This document shows, one piece after another, positions 27,901 to 40,583 of a stretch of DNA of 64,000 nucleotides (the first letter of the stretch is position 1; each line of letters begins with the position of its first letter). A program made the translations under genes and the position numbers. The notes beneath the pieces are model-generated. The model was not told the origin of the DNA. It ran no database searches and saw only the letters and a program-made list of their open reading frames with translations. Location: NCBI GenBank assembly GCA_963575645.1, contig OY754472.1, forward strand, positions 26,289,401 to 26,353,400, given 5' to 3'. This stretch comes from Xanthostigma xanthostigma (lineage: Eukaryota > Arthropoda > Insecta > Raphidioptera > Raphidiidae).

Positions 27901-30740
27901 CTTATGAGAGAATGATTCAAACCTAAATGTTATAGTGTAAATAGACTAACCCTAATGAAATAAAGCAATTTTGCCTAAAAGGACTCATTTGCACCTAATT
28001 GTCATAAAGCTTGTTAAAACTGCTTGTATGCGTTAAAATAATAGTTAATATGCAGTTTGCATTTTCTTATGAGAGAATGATCCAAACCTGAATGTTATAG
28101 TTTAAGTAAACATACCTTTGTAAAATAAAGCAATTTTGCCTATAAGGACTCATTTGCACCTAATTGTAAAGCATGTAAAAACTGCTTCTCTGCGTTAAAA
28201 TAATGGTTAATATGCAGTTTGCATTTTCTTATGAGAGAATGATCCAAACCTGAATGTTATAGTGCAAATAGACTTACCTTTGTAAAATAAAGCAATTTTG
28301 CCTATAAGGACTCATTTGCACGCAATTGTCGTGAAGCATGTAAAAACTGCTTGTCTGCGTTAAAATAATGGTTAATATGCAGTTTGCATTTTCTTATGAG
28401 AGAATGATCCAAACCTGAATGTTATAGTCTAAATAGACTTACCTTTGTAAAATAAAGCAATTTTGCCTATAAGGACTCATTTGCACGCAATTGTCGTGAA
28501 GCATGTAAAAACTGCTTGTCTGCGTTAAAATGATAGTAAATATGCAGTTTGCATTTTCTTATGAGAGAATGATCCAAACCTGAATGTTATAGTGTAATTA
28601 GACTTACCCTCATGAAATAAAGCAATTTTGCCGATAAGGACTCATATGCACCTAATTGTCGTAAAGCATGTAAAAACTGCTTGTCTGCTTCAAAATAATG
28701 GTTAATATGCAGTTTGCATTTTCTTATGAGAGAATGATCCAAACCTGAATGTTATAGTGTAAATAGACTTAATTCATGAAATGAAGCAATTTTGTCTATA
28801 AGGACTCATTTGCCCATTTGCATGTAAAAACTGCTTGTATGCGTTAAAATAATGGCTAATATGCAGTTTGCATTTTCTTATGAGAGAATGATCCAAACCT
28901 GAATGTTATAGTGTAAATAGACTTACCTTTGTAAAATAAAGCAATTTTGCCTATAAGGACTCAATTGCACGCAATTGTCGTGAAGCATGTAAAAACTGCT
29001 TGTCTGCGTGAAAATGATAGAAAATATGCAGTTTCCATTTTCTTATGAGAGAATGATCCAAACCTGAATGTTATAGTGTAAATAGACTTACCCTCATGAA
29101 ATAAAGCAATTTTGCCTATAAAGGCTTATTTGCACCTAATTGTCGTAAAGCATGTAAAAACTGCTTGTCTGCGTTTAAATAATGGTTAATATGCAGTTTG
29201 CATTTTCTTATGAGAGAATGATCCAAACCTGAATGTTATAGTGTAAATAGACTTACCTTCATGAAATAAAGCAATTTTGCCTATAAGGACTCATTTGCCC
29301 CTAATTGTCATAAAGCATGTAAAAACTGCTTGTATGCGTTAAAATAATGGTTAATATGCAGTTTGCATTTCCTTATGAGAGAATGATCCAAATCTGAATG
29401 GTATAGTGTAAATAGACTTACCCTCATAAGATAATGCAATTTTGCCTATAAGGACTTATTTGCACCTAATTGTCGTAAACCATGTAAAAACTGCTTGTCT
29501 GCGTGAAAATGATAGTCAATATTCAGTTTGCATTTTCTTATGAGAGAATGATCCAAACCTGAATATTATAGTGTAAATAGACTTACCCTCATGAAATAAA
29601 GCAATTTTGCCTATAAGGACTCATTTGCCCCTTATTGCCATAAAGCATGTAAAAACTGCTTGTATGCGTTTAAATAATGGTTAATATGCAGTTTGCATTT
29701 TTTTATGAGAGAATGATCTAAACCTGAATGTTATAGTGTAAATAGACTTACCCTCATGAAATCAAGCAATTTTGCCTATAAGGACTCATTTGCACCTAAT
29801 TGTCATAAAGCATGTAAAAACTGCTTGTATGCGTTAAAATAATGGTTAATATGCAGTTTGCATTTTCTTATGAGAGAATGATCCAAAACTGAATGATATA
29901 GTGTAAATAGACTTACCTTCATGAAATAACACAATTTTGCCTATAAGGACTTATTTGCCCCTAATTGTCATAAAGCATGTAAAAACTGCTTGTATGCGTT
30001 AAAATAATGGTTAATATGCAGTTTGCATTTTCTTATGAGAGAATGATCCAAACCTGAATGTTATAGTCTAAATAGACTTACCTTTGTAAAATAAAGCAAT
30101 TTTGCCTATAAGGACTTATTTGCACGCAATTGTCGTGAAGCATGTAAAAACTGCTTGTCTGCGTTAAAATGATAGTAAATATGCAGTTTGCATTTTCTTA
30201 TGAGAGAATGATCCAAACCTGAATGTTATAGTGTAAATAGGCTAACCCTCTTGAAATAAAGCAATTTTGCCTATCAGGACTCATTTGCACCTAATTGTCA
30301 TAAAGCTTGTAAAAACTGCTTGTATGCGTTAAAATAATGGTTAATATGCAGTTTGCATTTTCTTATGAGATAATGATCCAAACCTAAAAGATATAGTGTA
30401 AATAGACTAACCCTCATGAAATAAAGCAATTTTGCCTATAAGGACTCATTTGCACCTAATTGTCATAAAGCTTGTAAAAACTGCTTGTCTGCGTTAAAAT
30501 AATGGTTAAAATGCAGTTTGCATTTTCTTATGAGAGAATGATCTAAACCTGAATGTTATAGTGTAAATAGACTTACCCTCATGAAATAAAGCAATTTTGC
30601 CTATAAGGACTCATTTGCACCTAATTGTCACAAAGCATGTAAAAACTGCTTGTATGCGTTAAAATAATGGTTAATATGCAGTTTGCATTTTCTTATGAGA
30701 GAATGATCCAAAACTGAATGATATAGTGTAAATAGACTTA
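24950..30740 (+). repeat. Copy 1 of about 5.8-kb block (37-monomer shift)
   Basis: This block recurs 6,091 bp downstream at about 31040-36830. 6,091 equals 37 monomers (6,105) minus 14 bp, exactly the sum of three deletions inside it: 3 bp at about 28168 (TAATTGTAAAGC), 1 bp at about 28781 (ACTTAATTCATG) and 10 bp at about 28814 (TTGCCCATTTGCATG). The copies share all three, so the deletions predate the duplication. Other markers are CTAACCATCATG, GCAAATTTGCC, GTTAATTCGCAG, GTACAATAAAG and GTTCAAGTTAAAATAATAG. Several single-base differences, and about one converted monomer near 29395/35486, separate the copies. Confidence 0.87.
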
Positions 30741-31039
30741 CCTTCACGAAATAAAGCAATTTTGCCTATAAGGACTCATTTGCCCCTAATTGTCATAAAG
30801 CATGTAAACACTGCTTGTATGCGTTAAAATAATGGTTAATATGCAGTTTGCATTTTCTTATGAGAGAATGATCCAAACCTGATTGTTATAGTGTAAATAG
30901 ACTTACCCTCATGAAATAATGCAATTTTGCCTATAAGGACTTAATTGCACCTAATTGTCGTAAACCATGTAAAAACTGCTTGTCTGCGTGAAAATGATAG
31001 TCAATATTCAGTTTGCATTTTCTTATGAGAGAATGATCC

Positions 31040-34000
31040 AAACCTGAATGTTATAGTGTAAACAGACTTACCCTCATAAAATAAAGCAATTTTGCCTATA
31101 AGGACTCATTTGCACCTAATTGTCATAAAGCATGTAAAAACTGCTTGTATGCGTTAAAATAATGGTTAATATGCAGTTTGCATTTTCTTATGAGAGAATG
31201 ATCCAAACCTGAATTATATAGTGTAAATAGACTAACCTTCATGAAATAAAGCAATTTTGACTATAAGGACTCATTTGCCCCTAATTGTCATAAAGCATGT
31301 AAACACTGCTTGTAGGCGTTAAAATAATGGTTAATATGCAGTTTGCATTTTCTTATGAGAGAATGATCCAAACCTGAATGTTATAGTATAAGTAAACTTA
31401 CCTTTGTGAAATAAAGCAATTTTGCCTATAAGGACTCATTTGCACCTAATTGTCGTAAAGCATGTAAAAACTGCTTTTCTGCGTTAAAATAATGGTTAAT
31501 ATGCAGTTTGCATTTTCTTATGAGAGAATAATCCAAACCTGAATTATATAGTGTAAATAGACTAACCTTCATTAAATAACGCAATTTTGCCTATAAGGAT
31601 TCATTTGCCCCTAATTGTCATAAAGCATGTAAAAACTGCTTGTATGCGTTAAAATAATAGTTAATATGCAGTTTGCATTTTCTTATGAGAGAATGATCCA
31701 AACCTGAATGTTATAGTATAAATAGACTAACCATCATGAAATAAAGCAAATTTGCCTATAAGGACTCATTTGCACCTAATTGTCATAAAGCTTGTAAAAA
31801 CTGTTTGTATGCGTTAAAATAATACTTAATATGCAGTTTGCATTTTCTTATGAGAGAATGATCGAAACCTGAATGTTATAGTTTAAGTAAACTTACCTTT
31901 GTAAAATAAAGCAATTTTGCCTATAAGGACTCATTTGCACCTAATTGTCGTAAAGCATGTAAAAACTGCTTGTCTGCGTTAAAATAATGGTTCATTCGCA
32001 GTTTGCATTTTCTTATGAGAGAATGATATAAACCTAAATGTTATAGTGTAAATAGACTAACCCTCATGAAATAAAGCAATTTTGCCTATAAGGACTCATT
32101 TGCCCCTAATTGTCATAAAGCATGTAAAAACTGCTTGTATGCGTTAAAATAATGGTTAATATGCAGTTTGCATTTTCTTATCAGAGAATGATCCAAACCT
32201 GAATGTTATAGTGTAAATAGACTTACCTTTGTAAAATAAAGCAATTTTGCCTATGAGGACTCATTTGCACGCAAATGTCGTGAAGCATGTAAAAACTGCT
32301 TGTATGCGTTAAAATAATGGTTAATTCGCAATTTGCATTTTCTTATGAGAGAATGATATAAACCTAAATGTTATAGTGTAAATAGATTAACCCTCATGAA
32401 ATAAAGCAATTTTGCCTATAAGGACTCATTTGCCCCTAATTGTCATAAAGCATGTAAAAACTGCTTGTATGCGTTAAAATAATGGTTAATATGCAGTTTG
32501 CATTTTCTTATGAGAGAATGATCCAAACCTGAATGTTATAGTGTAAATAGACTTACCTTTGTAAAATAAAGCAATTTTGCCTATAAGGACTCATTTGCAC
32601 GCAAATGTCGTGAAGCATGTAAAAACTGCTTGTATGCGTTAAAATAATGGTTAATTCGCAGTTTGCATTTTCTTATGAGAGAATGATATAAACCTAAATG
32701 TTATAGTGTAAATAGACTAACCCTCATGAAATAAAGCAATTTTGCCTATAAGGACTCATTTGCACCTAATTGTCATAAAGCTTGTAAAAACTGCTTGTAT
32801 GCGTTTAAATAATGGTTAATATGCAGTTTGCATTTTTTTATGAGAGAATGATCTAAACCTGAATGTTATAGTGTAAATAGACTTACCCTCATGAAATAAA
32901 GCAATTTTGCCTATAAAGACTCATTTGCCCCTCATTGTCATAAAGCATGTAAAAACTGCTTGTATGCGTTAAAATAATAGTTAATATGCAGTTTGCATTT
33001 TCTTATGAGAGAATGATCCAAACCTGAATGTTATAGTGTAAATTGACTTACCTTTGTACAATAAAGCAATTTTGCCTATAATTACTCATTTGCACGCAAT
33101 TGTCGTGAAGCATGTAAAAACTGCTTGTCTGCGTTAAAATAATGGTTAATATGCAGTTTGCATTTTCTTATGAGAGAATGATCCAAACCTGAATGTTATA
33201 GTGAAAGTAGACTTACCTTTGTGAAATAAAACAATTTTGCCTTTAAGGACTTATTTGCACCTAATTGTCGTAAACCATGTAAAAACCGCTTGTCTGCGTG
33301 AAAATGATAGTCAATATTCAGTTTGCATTTTCTTATGAGAGAATGATCCAAACCTGAATATTATAGTGTAAATAGACTTACCCTCATGAAATAAAGCAAT
33401 TTTGCCTATAAGGACTCATTTGCACCTAATTGTCATAAAGCATGTAAAAACTGCTTGTTCAAGTTAAAATAATAGTTAATATGCAGTTTGCATTTTCTTG
33501 TGAGAGAATGATCCAAACCTGAATGTTATAGTGTAAGTAAACTTACCTTTGTAAAACAAAGCAATTTTGCCTATAAGGACTCATTTGCACCTAATTGTCG
33601 TAAAGCATGTAAAAACTGCTTGTCTGCGTTAAAATAATGGTTAATATGCAGTTTGCATTTTCTTATGAGAGAATAATCCAAACCTGAATGTTATAGTGTA
33701 AATAGACTAACCTTCATGAAATAAAGCAATTTTGCCTATAAGGACTCATTTGCCCCTAATTGTCATAAAGCATGTAAAAACTGCTTGTATGCGTTAAAAT
33801 AATGGTTAATATGCAGTTTGCATTTTTTTATGAGAGAATGATCTAAACCTGAATGTTATAGTGTAAATAGACTTACCCTCATGAAATAAAGCAATTTTGC
33901 CTATAAGGACTCATTTGCACCTAATTGTCATAAAGCATGTAAAAACTGCTTGTATGCGTTTAAATAATGGTTAATATGCAGTTTGCATTTTCTTATGAGA

Positions 34001-36830
34001 GAATGATTCAAACCTAAATGTTATAGTGTAAATAGACTAACCCTAATGAAATAAAGCAATTTTGCCTAAAAGGACTCATTTGCACCTAATTGTCATAAAG
34101 CTTGTTAAAACTGCTTGTATGCGTTAAAATAATAGTTAATATGCAGTTTGCATTTTCTTATGAGAGAATGATCCAAACCTGAATGTTATAGTTTAAGTAA
34201 ACATACCTTTGTAAAATAAAGCAATTTTGCCTATAAGGACTCATTTGCACCTAATTGTAAAGCATGTAAAAACTGCTTCTCTGCGTTAAAATAATGGTTA
34301 ATATGCAGTTTGCATTTTCTTATGAGAGAATGATCCAAACCTGAATGTTATAGTGCAAATAGACTTACCTTTGTAAAATAAAGCAATTTTGCCTATAAGG
34401 ACTCATTTGCACGCAATTGTCGTGAAGCATGTAAAAACTGCTTGTCTGCGTTAAAATAATGGTTAATATGCAGTTTGCATTTTCTTATGAGAGAATGATC
34501 CAAACCTGAATGTTATAGTCTAAATAGACTTACCTTTGTAAAATAAAGCAATTTTGCCTATAAGGACTCATTTGCACGCAATTGTCGTGAAGCATGTAAA
34601 AACTGCTTGTCTGCGTTAAAATGATAGTAAATATGCAGTTTGCATTTTCTTATGAGAGAATGATCCAAACCTGAATGTTATAGTGTAATTAGACTTACCC
34701 TCATGAAATAAAGCAATTTTGCCGATAAGGACTCATATGCACCTAATTGTCGTAAAGCATGTAAAAACTGCTTGTCTGCTTCAAAATAATGGTTAATATG
34801 CAGTTTGCATTTTTTTATGAGAGAATGATCCAAACCTGAATGTTATAGTGTAAATAGACTTAATTCATGAAATGAAGCAATTTTGTCTATAAGGACTCAT
34901 TTGCCCATTTGCATGTAAAAACTGCTTGTATGCGTTAAAATAATGGCTAATATGCAGTTTGCATTTTCTTATGAGAGAATGATCCAAACCTGAATGTTAT
35001 AGTGTAAATAGACTTACCTTTGTAAAATAAAGCAATTTTGCCTATAAGGACTCATTTGCACGCAATTGTCGTGAAGCATGTAAAAACTGCTTGTCTGCGT
35101 GAAAATGATAGAAAATATGCAGTTTCCATTTTCTTATGAGAGAATGATCCAAACCTGAATGTTATAGTGTAAATAGACTTACCCTCATGAAATAAAGCAA
35201 TTTTGCCTATAAAGGCTTATTTGCACCTAATTGTCGTAAAGCATGTAAAAACTGCTTGTCTGCGTTTAAATAATGGTTAATATGCAGTTTGCATTTTCTT
35301 ATGAGAGAATGATCCAAACCTGAATGTTATAGTGTAAATAGACTTACCTTCATGAAATAAAGCAATTTTGCCTATAAGGACTCATTTGCCCCTAATTGTC
35401 ATTCAGCATGTAAAAACTGCTTGTATGCGTTAAAATAATGGTTAATATGCAGTTTGCATTTTCTTATGAGAGAATGATCCAAACCTGAATGTTATAGTGT
35501 AAATAGACTTACCTTTGTAAAATAAAGCAATTTTGCCTATAAGGACTCAATTGCACGCAATTGTCGTGAAGCATGTAAAAACTGCTTGTCTGCGTGAAAA
35601 TGATAGAAAATATGCAGTTTCCATTTTCTTATGAGAGAATGATCCAAACCTGAATATTATAGTGTAAATAGACTTACCCTCATGAAATAAAGCAATTTTG
35701 CCTATAAGGACTCATTTGCCCCTTATTGCCATAAAGCATGTAAAAACTGCTTGTATGCGTTTAAATAATGGTTAATATGCAGTTTGCATTTTTTTATGAG
35801 AGAATGATCTAAACCTGAATGTTATAGTGTAAATAGACTTACCCTCATGAAATAAAGCAATTTTGCCTATAAGGACTCATTTGCACCTAATTGTCATAAA
35901 GCATGTAAAAACTGCTTGTATGCGTTAAAATAATGGTTAATATGCAGTTTGCATTTTCTTATGAGAGAATGATCCAAAACTGAATGATATAGTGTAAATA
36001 GACTTACCTTCATGAAATAACACAATTTTGCCTATAAGGACTTATTTGCCCCTAATTGTCATAAAGCATGTAAAAACTGCTTGTATGCGTTAAAATAATG
36101 GTTAATATGCAGTTTGCATTTTCTTATGAGAGAATGATCCAAACCTGAATGTTATAGTCTAAATAGACTTACCTTTGTAAAATAAAGCAATTTTGCCTAT
36201 AAGGACTTATTTGCACGCAATTGTCGTGAAGCATGTAAAAACTGCTTGTCTGCGTTAAAATGATAGTAAATATGCAGTTTGCATTTTCTTATGAGAGAAT
36301 GATCCAAACCTGAATGTTATAGTGTAAATAGACTAACCCTCTTGAAATAAAGCAATTTTGCCTATCAGGACTCATTTGCACCTAATTGTCATAAAGCTTG
36401 TAAAAACTGCTTGTATGCGTTAAAATAATGGTTAATATGCAGTTTGCATTTTCTTATGAGATAATGATCCAAACCTAAAAGATATAGTGTAAATAGACTA
36501 ACCCTCATGAAATAAAGCAATTTTGCCTATAAGGACTCATTTGCACCTAATTGTCATAAAGCTTGTAAAAACTGCTTGTCTGCGTTAAAATAATGGTTAA
36601 AATGCAGTTTGCATTTTCTTATGAGAGAATGATCTAAACCTGAATGTTATAGTGTAAATAGACTTACCCTCATGAAATAAAGCAATTTTGCCTATAAGGA
36701 CTCATTTGCACCTAATTGTCACAAAGCATGTAAAAACTGCTTGTATGCGTTAAAATAATGGTTAATATGCAGTTTGCATTTTCTTATGAGAGAATGATCC
36801 AAAACTGAATGATATAGTGTAAATAGACTT
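31040..36830 (+). repeat. Copy 2 of about 5.8-kb block
   Basis: Second copy of 24950-30740, in direct orientation and separated from it by about 300 bp of other monomers. It holds the same 3-, 1- and 10-bp deletions (about 34258, 34863 and 34904). Between about 35480 and 35640 it carries a GCACGC-type monomer where copy 1 has the AAACCATG type, which suggests local conversion. Part of this block (CTAACCATCATG through TAATTGTAAAGC) appears again at about 45600-46620. Confidence 0.87.
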
Positions 36831-39800
36831 ACCTTCATGAAATAACACAATTTTGCTTATAAGGACTCATTTGCCCCTTATTGTCATAAAGCATGTAAAA
36901 ACTGCTTGTATGCGTTAAAATAATATCTAATATGCAGTTTGCATTTTCTTATGACAGAATGATCCAAACCTGAATGGTATAGTGTAAATAGACTTAACTT
37001 CATGAAATAAAGCAATTTTGCCTATAAGGACTCATTTGCCCCTAATTGTCATAAAGCATGTAAAAACTGCTTGTAGGCGTTAAAATAATGGTTAATATGC
37101 AGTTTGCATTTTCTTATGAGAGAATGATCCAAACCTGAATGTTATAGTGTAAGTAAACTTACCTTTGTGAAATAAAGCAATTTTGCCTATAAGGACTCAT
37201 TTGCACCTAATTGTCGTTAAGCATGTAAAAACTGCTTGTCTGCGTTAAAATAATGGTTAATATGCAGTTTGCATTTTCTTATGAGAGAATGATTTAAACC
37301 TGAATTATATAGTGTAAATAGACTAACCTTCATGAAATAAAGCAATTTTGCCTATAAGGACTCATTTGCCCCTAATTGTCATAAAGCATGTAAAAACTGC
37401 TTGTAGGCGTTAAAATAATGGTTAATATGCAGTTTGCATTTTCTTATGAGAGAATGATCCAAACCTGAATGTTATAGTGTAAATAGACTTACCTTCATGA
37501 AATAAAGCAATTTTGCCTATAAGGACTCATTTGCCCCTAATTGTCATAAAGCATGTAAAAACTGCTTGTATGCGTTAAAATAATGGTTAATATGCAGTTT
37601 GCATTTTCTTATGAGAGAATGATCCAAACCTGAATTTTATAGTCTAAATAGACTTACCTTTGTAAAATAAAGCAATTTTGCCTATAAGGACTCATTTGCA
37701 CGCAATTGTCGTGAAGCATGTAAAAACTGCTTGTCTACGTGAAAATGATAGTAAATATGCAGTTTTCATTTTCTTATGAGAGAATGATCCAAACCTGAAT
37801 GTTATAGTGTAAATAGACTAACCCTCATGAAATAAAGCAATTTTGCCTATCAGGACTCATTTGCACCTAATTGTCATAAAGCTTGTAAAAACTGCTTGTA
37901 TGCGTTAAAATAATGGTTAATATGCAGTTTGCATTTTCTTATGAGATAATGATCCAAACCTAAAAGATATAGTGTAAATAGACTAACCCTCATGAAATAA
38001 AGCATTTTTGCCTATAAGGACTCATTTGCACGCAATTGTCGTGAAGCATGTAAAAACTGCTTGTCTGCGTGAAAATGATAGTAAATATGCAGTTTTCATT
38101 TTCTTATGAGAGAATGATCCAAACCTGAATATTATAGTGTAAATAGACTAACCCTCATGAAATAAAGCAATTTTGCCTATAAGGACTCATTTGCCCCTAA
38201 TTGTCATAAAGCATGTAAAAACTGCTTGTATGCGTTTAAATAATGGTTAATATGCAGTTTGCATTTTTTTATGAGAGAATGATCTAAACCTGAATGTTAT
38301 AGTGTAAATAGACTTACCCTCATGAAATAAAGCAATTTTGCCTATAAGGACTCATTTGCACCTAATTGTCATAAAGCATGTAAAAACTGCTTGTATGCGT
38401 TAAAATAATGGTTAATATTCAGTTTGCATTTTCTTATGAGAGAATGATCCAAACCTGAATGATATAGTGTAAATAGACTTAACTTCATAAAATAACACAA
38501 TTTTGCCTATAAGGACTCATTTGCCCCTAATTGTCATAAAGCATGTAAAAACTGCTTGTATGCGTTAAAATAATGGTTAATATGCAGTTTGCATTTTCTT
38601 ATGAGAGAATGATCCAAACCTGAATGTTATAGTCTAAATAGACTTACCTTTGTAAAATAAAGCAATTTTGCCTATAAGGACTCATTTGCACGCAATTGTC
38701 GTGAAGCATGTAAAAACTGCTTGTCTGCGTTAAAATGATAGTAAATATGCAGTTTGCATTTTCTTATGAGAGAATGATCCAAACCTGAATGTTATAGTGT
38801 AAATAGACTAACCCTCATGAAATAAAGCAATTTTGCCTATACGGACTCATTTGCACCTAATTGTCATAAAGCTTGTAAAAACTGCTTGTATGCGTTAAAA
38901 TAATGGTTAATATGCAGTTTGCATTTTCTTATGAGAGAATAATCCAAACCTGAATTATATAGTGTAAATAGACTTATATTCATAAAATAAAGCAATTTTG
39001 CCTATAAAGACTCATTTGCCCCTCATTGTCATAAAGCATGTAAAAACTGCTTGTATGCGTTAAAATAATGGTTAATATGCAGTTTGCATTTTCTTATAAG
39101 AGAATAATCCAAACCTGAATAATATAGTGTAAATAGACTAACCTTCATAAAATAAAGCAATTTTGCCTATAAGGACTCATTTGCACCTAATTGTCATAAA
39201 GCTTGTAAAAACTGCTTGTATGCGTTAAAATAATAGTAAATATGCAGTTTGCATTTTCTTATGAGAGAATGATCCAAACCTAATTGTTATAGTGTAAAAA
39301 GACTAACCCTCATGAAATAAAGCAATTTTGCCTATAAGGACTCATTTGCCCCTAATTGTCATAAAGCATGTAAAAACTGCTTTCATGCGTTAAAATGATA
39401 GTAAATATGCAGTTTGCATTTTCTTATGAGAGAATGATCCAAACCTAAATGTTATAGTGTAAATAGACTAACCCTCATGAAATAAAGCAATTTTGCCTAT
39501 AAGGACTCATTTGCACCTATTTGTCATAAAGCTTGTAAAAACTGTTTGTATGCGTTAAAATAATAGTTAATATGCAGTTTGCATTTTCTTATGAGAGAAT
39601 GATCCAAACCTGAATGTTACAGTGTAAATAGACTAACCCTCATGAAATAAAGCAATTTTGCCTATCAGGACTTATTTGCACCTAATTGTCATAAAGCTTG
39701 TAAAAACTGCTTGTCTGCGTGAAAATGATAGAAAATATGCAGTTTCCATTTTCTTATGAGAGAATGATCCAAACCTGAATGTTATAGTGTAAATAGACTT

Positions 39801-40086
39801 ACCTTTGTAAAATAAAGCAATTTTGCCTATAAGGACTCATTTGCACGCAATTGTCGTGAAGCATGTAAAAACTGCTTGTCTGCGTGAAAATGATAGAAAA
39901 TATGCAGTTTCCATTTTCTTATGAGAGAATGATCCAAACCTGAATGTTATAGTGTAAATAGACTTACCCTCATGAAATAAAGCAATTTTGCCTATAAAGA
40001 CTTATTTGCACCTAATTGTCGTTAAGCATGTAAAAACTGCTTGTCTGCGTTTAAATAATGGTTAATATGCAGTTTGCATTTTCTTA

Positions 40087-40089
40087 TTA
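40087..40089. repeat. Target-site duplication TTA, left
   Basis: The left flank ends TTCTTATTA and the right flank starts TTAGAGAATG. The uninterrupted paralogous monomers at about 10907, 15031 and 22455 read CTTATTAGAGAATG with that TTA once. The element is therefore flanked by an exact 3-bp direct duplication. Confidence 0.85.
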
Positions 40090-40305
40090 TAGCCCAAGAT
40101 CCCAGAGCCGCCAGACACAACCTATTTTTAAATAAATGAAACCTTACGTTTTGAGTAGTGTTTTATGTATTTAGAACGCTTGGCGTACCTCCATCATTGA
40201 GTCTGTGACAAATGTACAGGTACCAGGTATGAAAGGTGAGTAAAAATAAAAGTCACTTAATTTAAATTTAAATGGCTGATATTTATATATGTTTTGTAAA
40301 ATATC
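40090..40305 (+). repeat. Left terminal inverted repeat (216 bp)
   Basis: It pairs with 40584-40799 without gaps. Mismatches by eye are CCC/AGT at tip positions 4-6, T/C in ATGTATTTAG, two bases in AGGTATGAAAGG (AGGTGAGAAAGG in the other arm), G/A in GGCTGATATTT, and T/C in GTAAAATATC. The inner part is AT-rich (AATTTAAATTTAAAT near 40258) and the outer part is more GC-rich (CCCAGAGCCGCCAGAC). Confidence 0.9.
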
Positions 40306-40400
40306 ACTATAAATTAGTATCCAGTATCCTGTATCGCCAGTCACTTTCCGCTGACCACAACTTCAGACAGACGCTTTGAAGCTCAGAGAAAAATTAATGA

Positions 40401-40445
40401 ACTTCACTTATTTTTAAATGCTTGATTTTTATATATGTTATTCAG
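40401..40445 (+). repeat. Degenerate internal copy of the inner terminal-repeat sequence
   Basis: TTCACTTATTTTTAAATG, CTTGATTTTTATATATGTTA and following bases resemble the inner left arm (GTCACTTAATTTAAATTTAAA then GGCTGATATTTATATATGTT, about 40252-40295), with gaps. It looks like an older direct duplication inside the element. The match is judged by eye and is imperfect. Confidence 0.55.
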
Positions 40446-40492
40446 ACAACTAATACAAAATTATATTTCAACAGGCAGACAAATTGTAATGA

Positions 40493-40583
40493 CCAAACAT
40501 CCCCCCAGACGTAAAAAATAGTCAGCTGTTAGTATGAGCGCGAGAGCTTTATGACTATTTTTTACGTCTGGGGGGATGTTTGG
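40493..40583. repeat. Perfect 32-bp-arm hairpin, possibly a nested miniature element
   Basis: Arms at 40493-40524 and 40552-40583 are exact reverse complements (CCAAACATCCCCCCAGACGT and on; partner ends GGGGGGATGTTTGG), with a 27-base loop at 40525-40551. The arms hold six-C and six-G runs and so stand out in base composition from everything around them. The hairpin abuts the right terminal repeat at 40584. Perfect arms inside an element whose outer arms differ at eight sites suggest a younger event, either a nested miniature element or a local inverted duplication. No clear target duplication was found at its edges. Confidence 0.82.

Larger units (their letters stand above)
1..40089 (+). repeat. 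165-bp satellite array, left segment (about 243 monomers)
   Basis: Head-to-tail copies of a 165-bp AT-rich monomer, all in one orientation. With the phase set to start at CATTTGC, monomers begin at 1, 166, 331, 496, 661, 826, 991 and so on. Conserved landmarks in order are CATTTGC(C/A)CC at 1-10, GTAAAAACTGCTTGT at about 28-42, ATGCAGTTTGCAT at 65-77, GAGAATGATCCAAACCTGAA at about 88-107, TATAGTGTAA at 111-120, and GCAATTTTGCCTATAAGGAC at about 145-164. The commonest monomer has 53 G/C of 165. All six frames hold stops in every monomer; the longest open stretch is on the minus strand and is at most about 55 codons, ended by the conserved TGA or TAA at the monomer junction. There is no gene in this segment. 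The length is in the range of nucleosome-sized centromeric satellites, but centromere function is inference only. Confidence 0.98.

Noticed and set aside
40306-40583. Possible transposase remnant in the core of the element
   Set aside because: The core is only 278 bp, a third of it is hairpin, and I see no open frame or recognisable catalytic motif.
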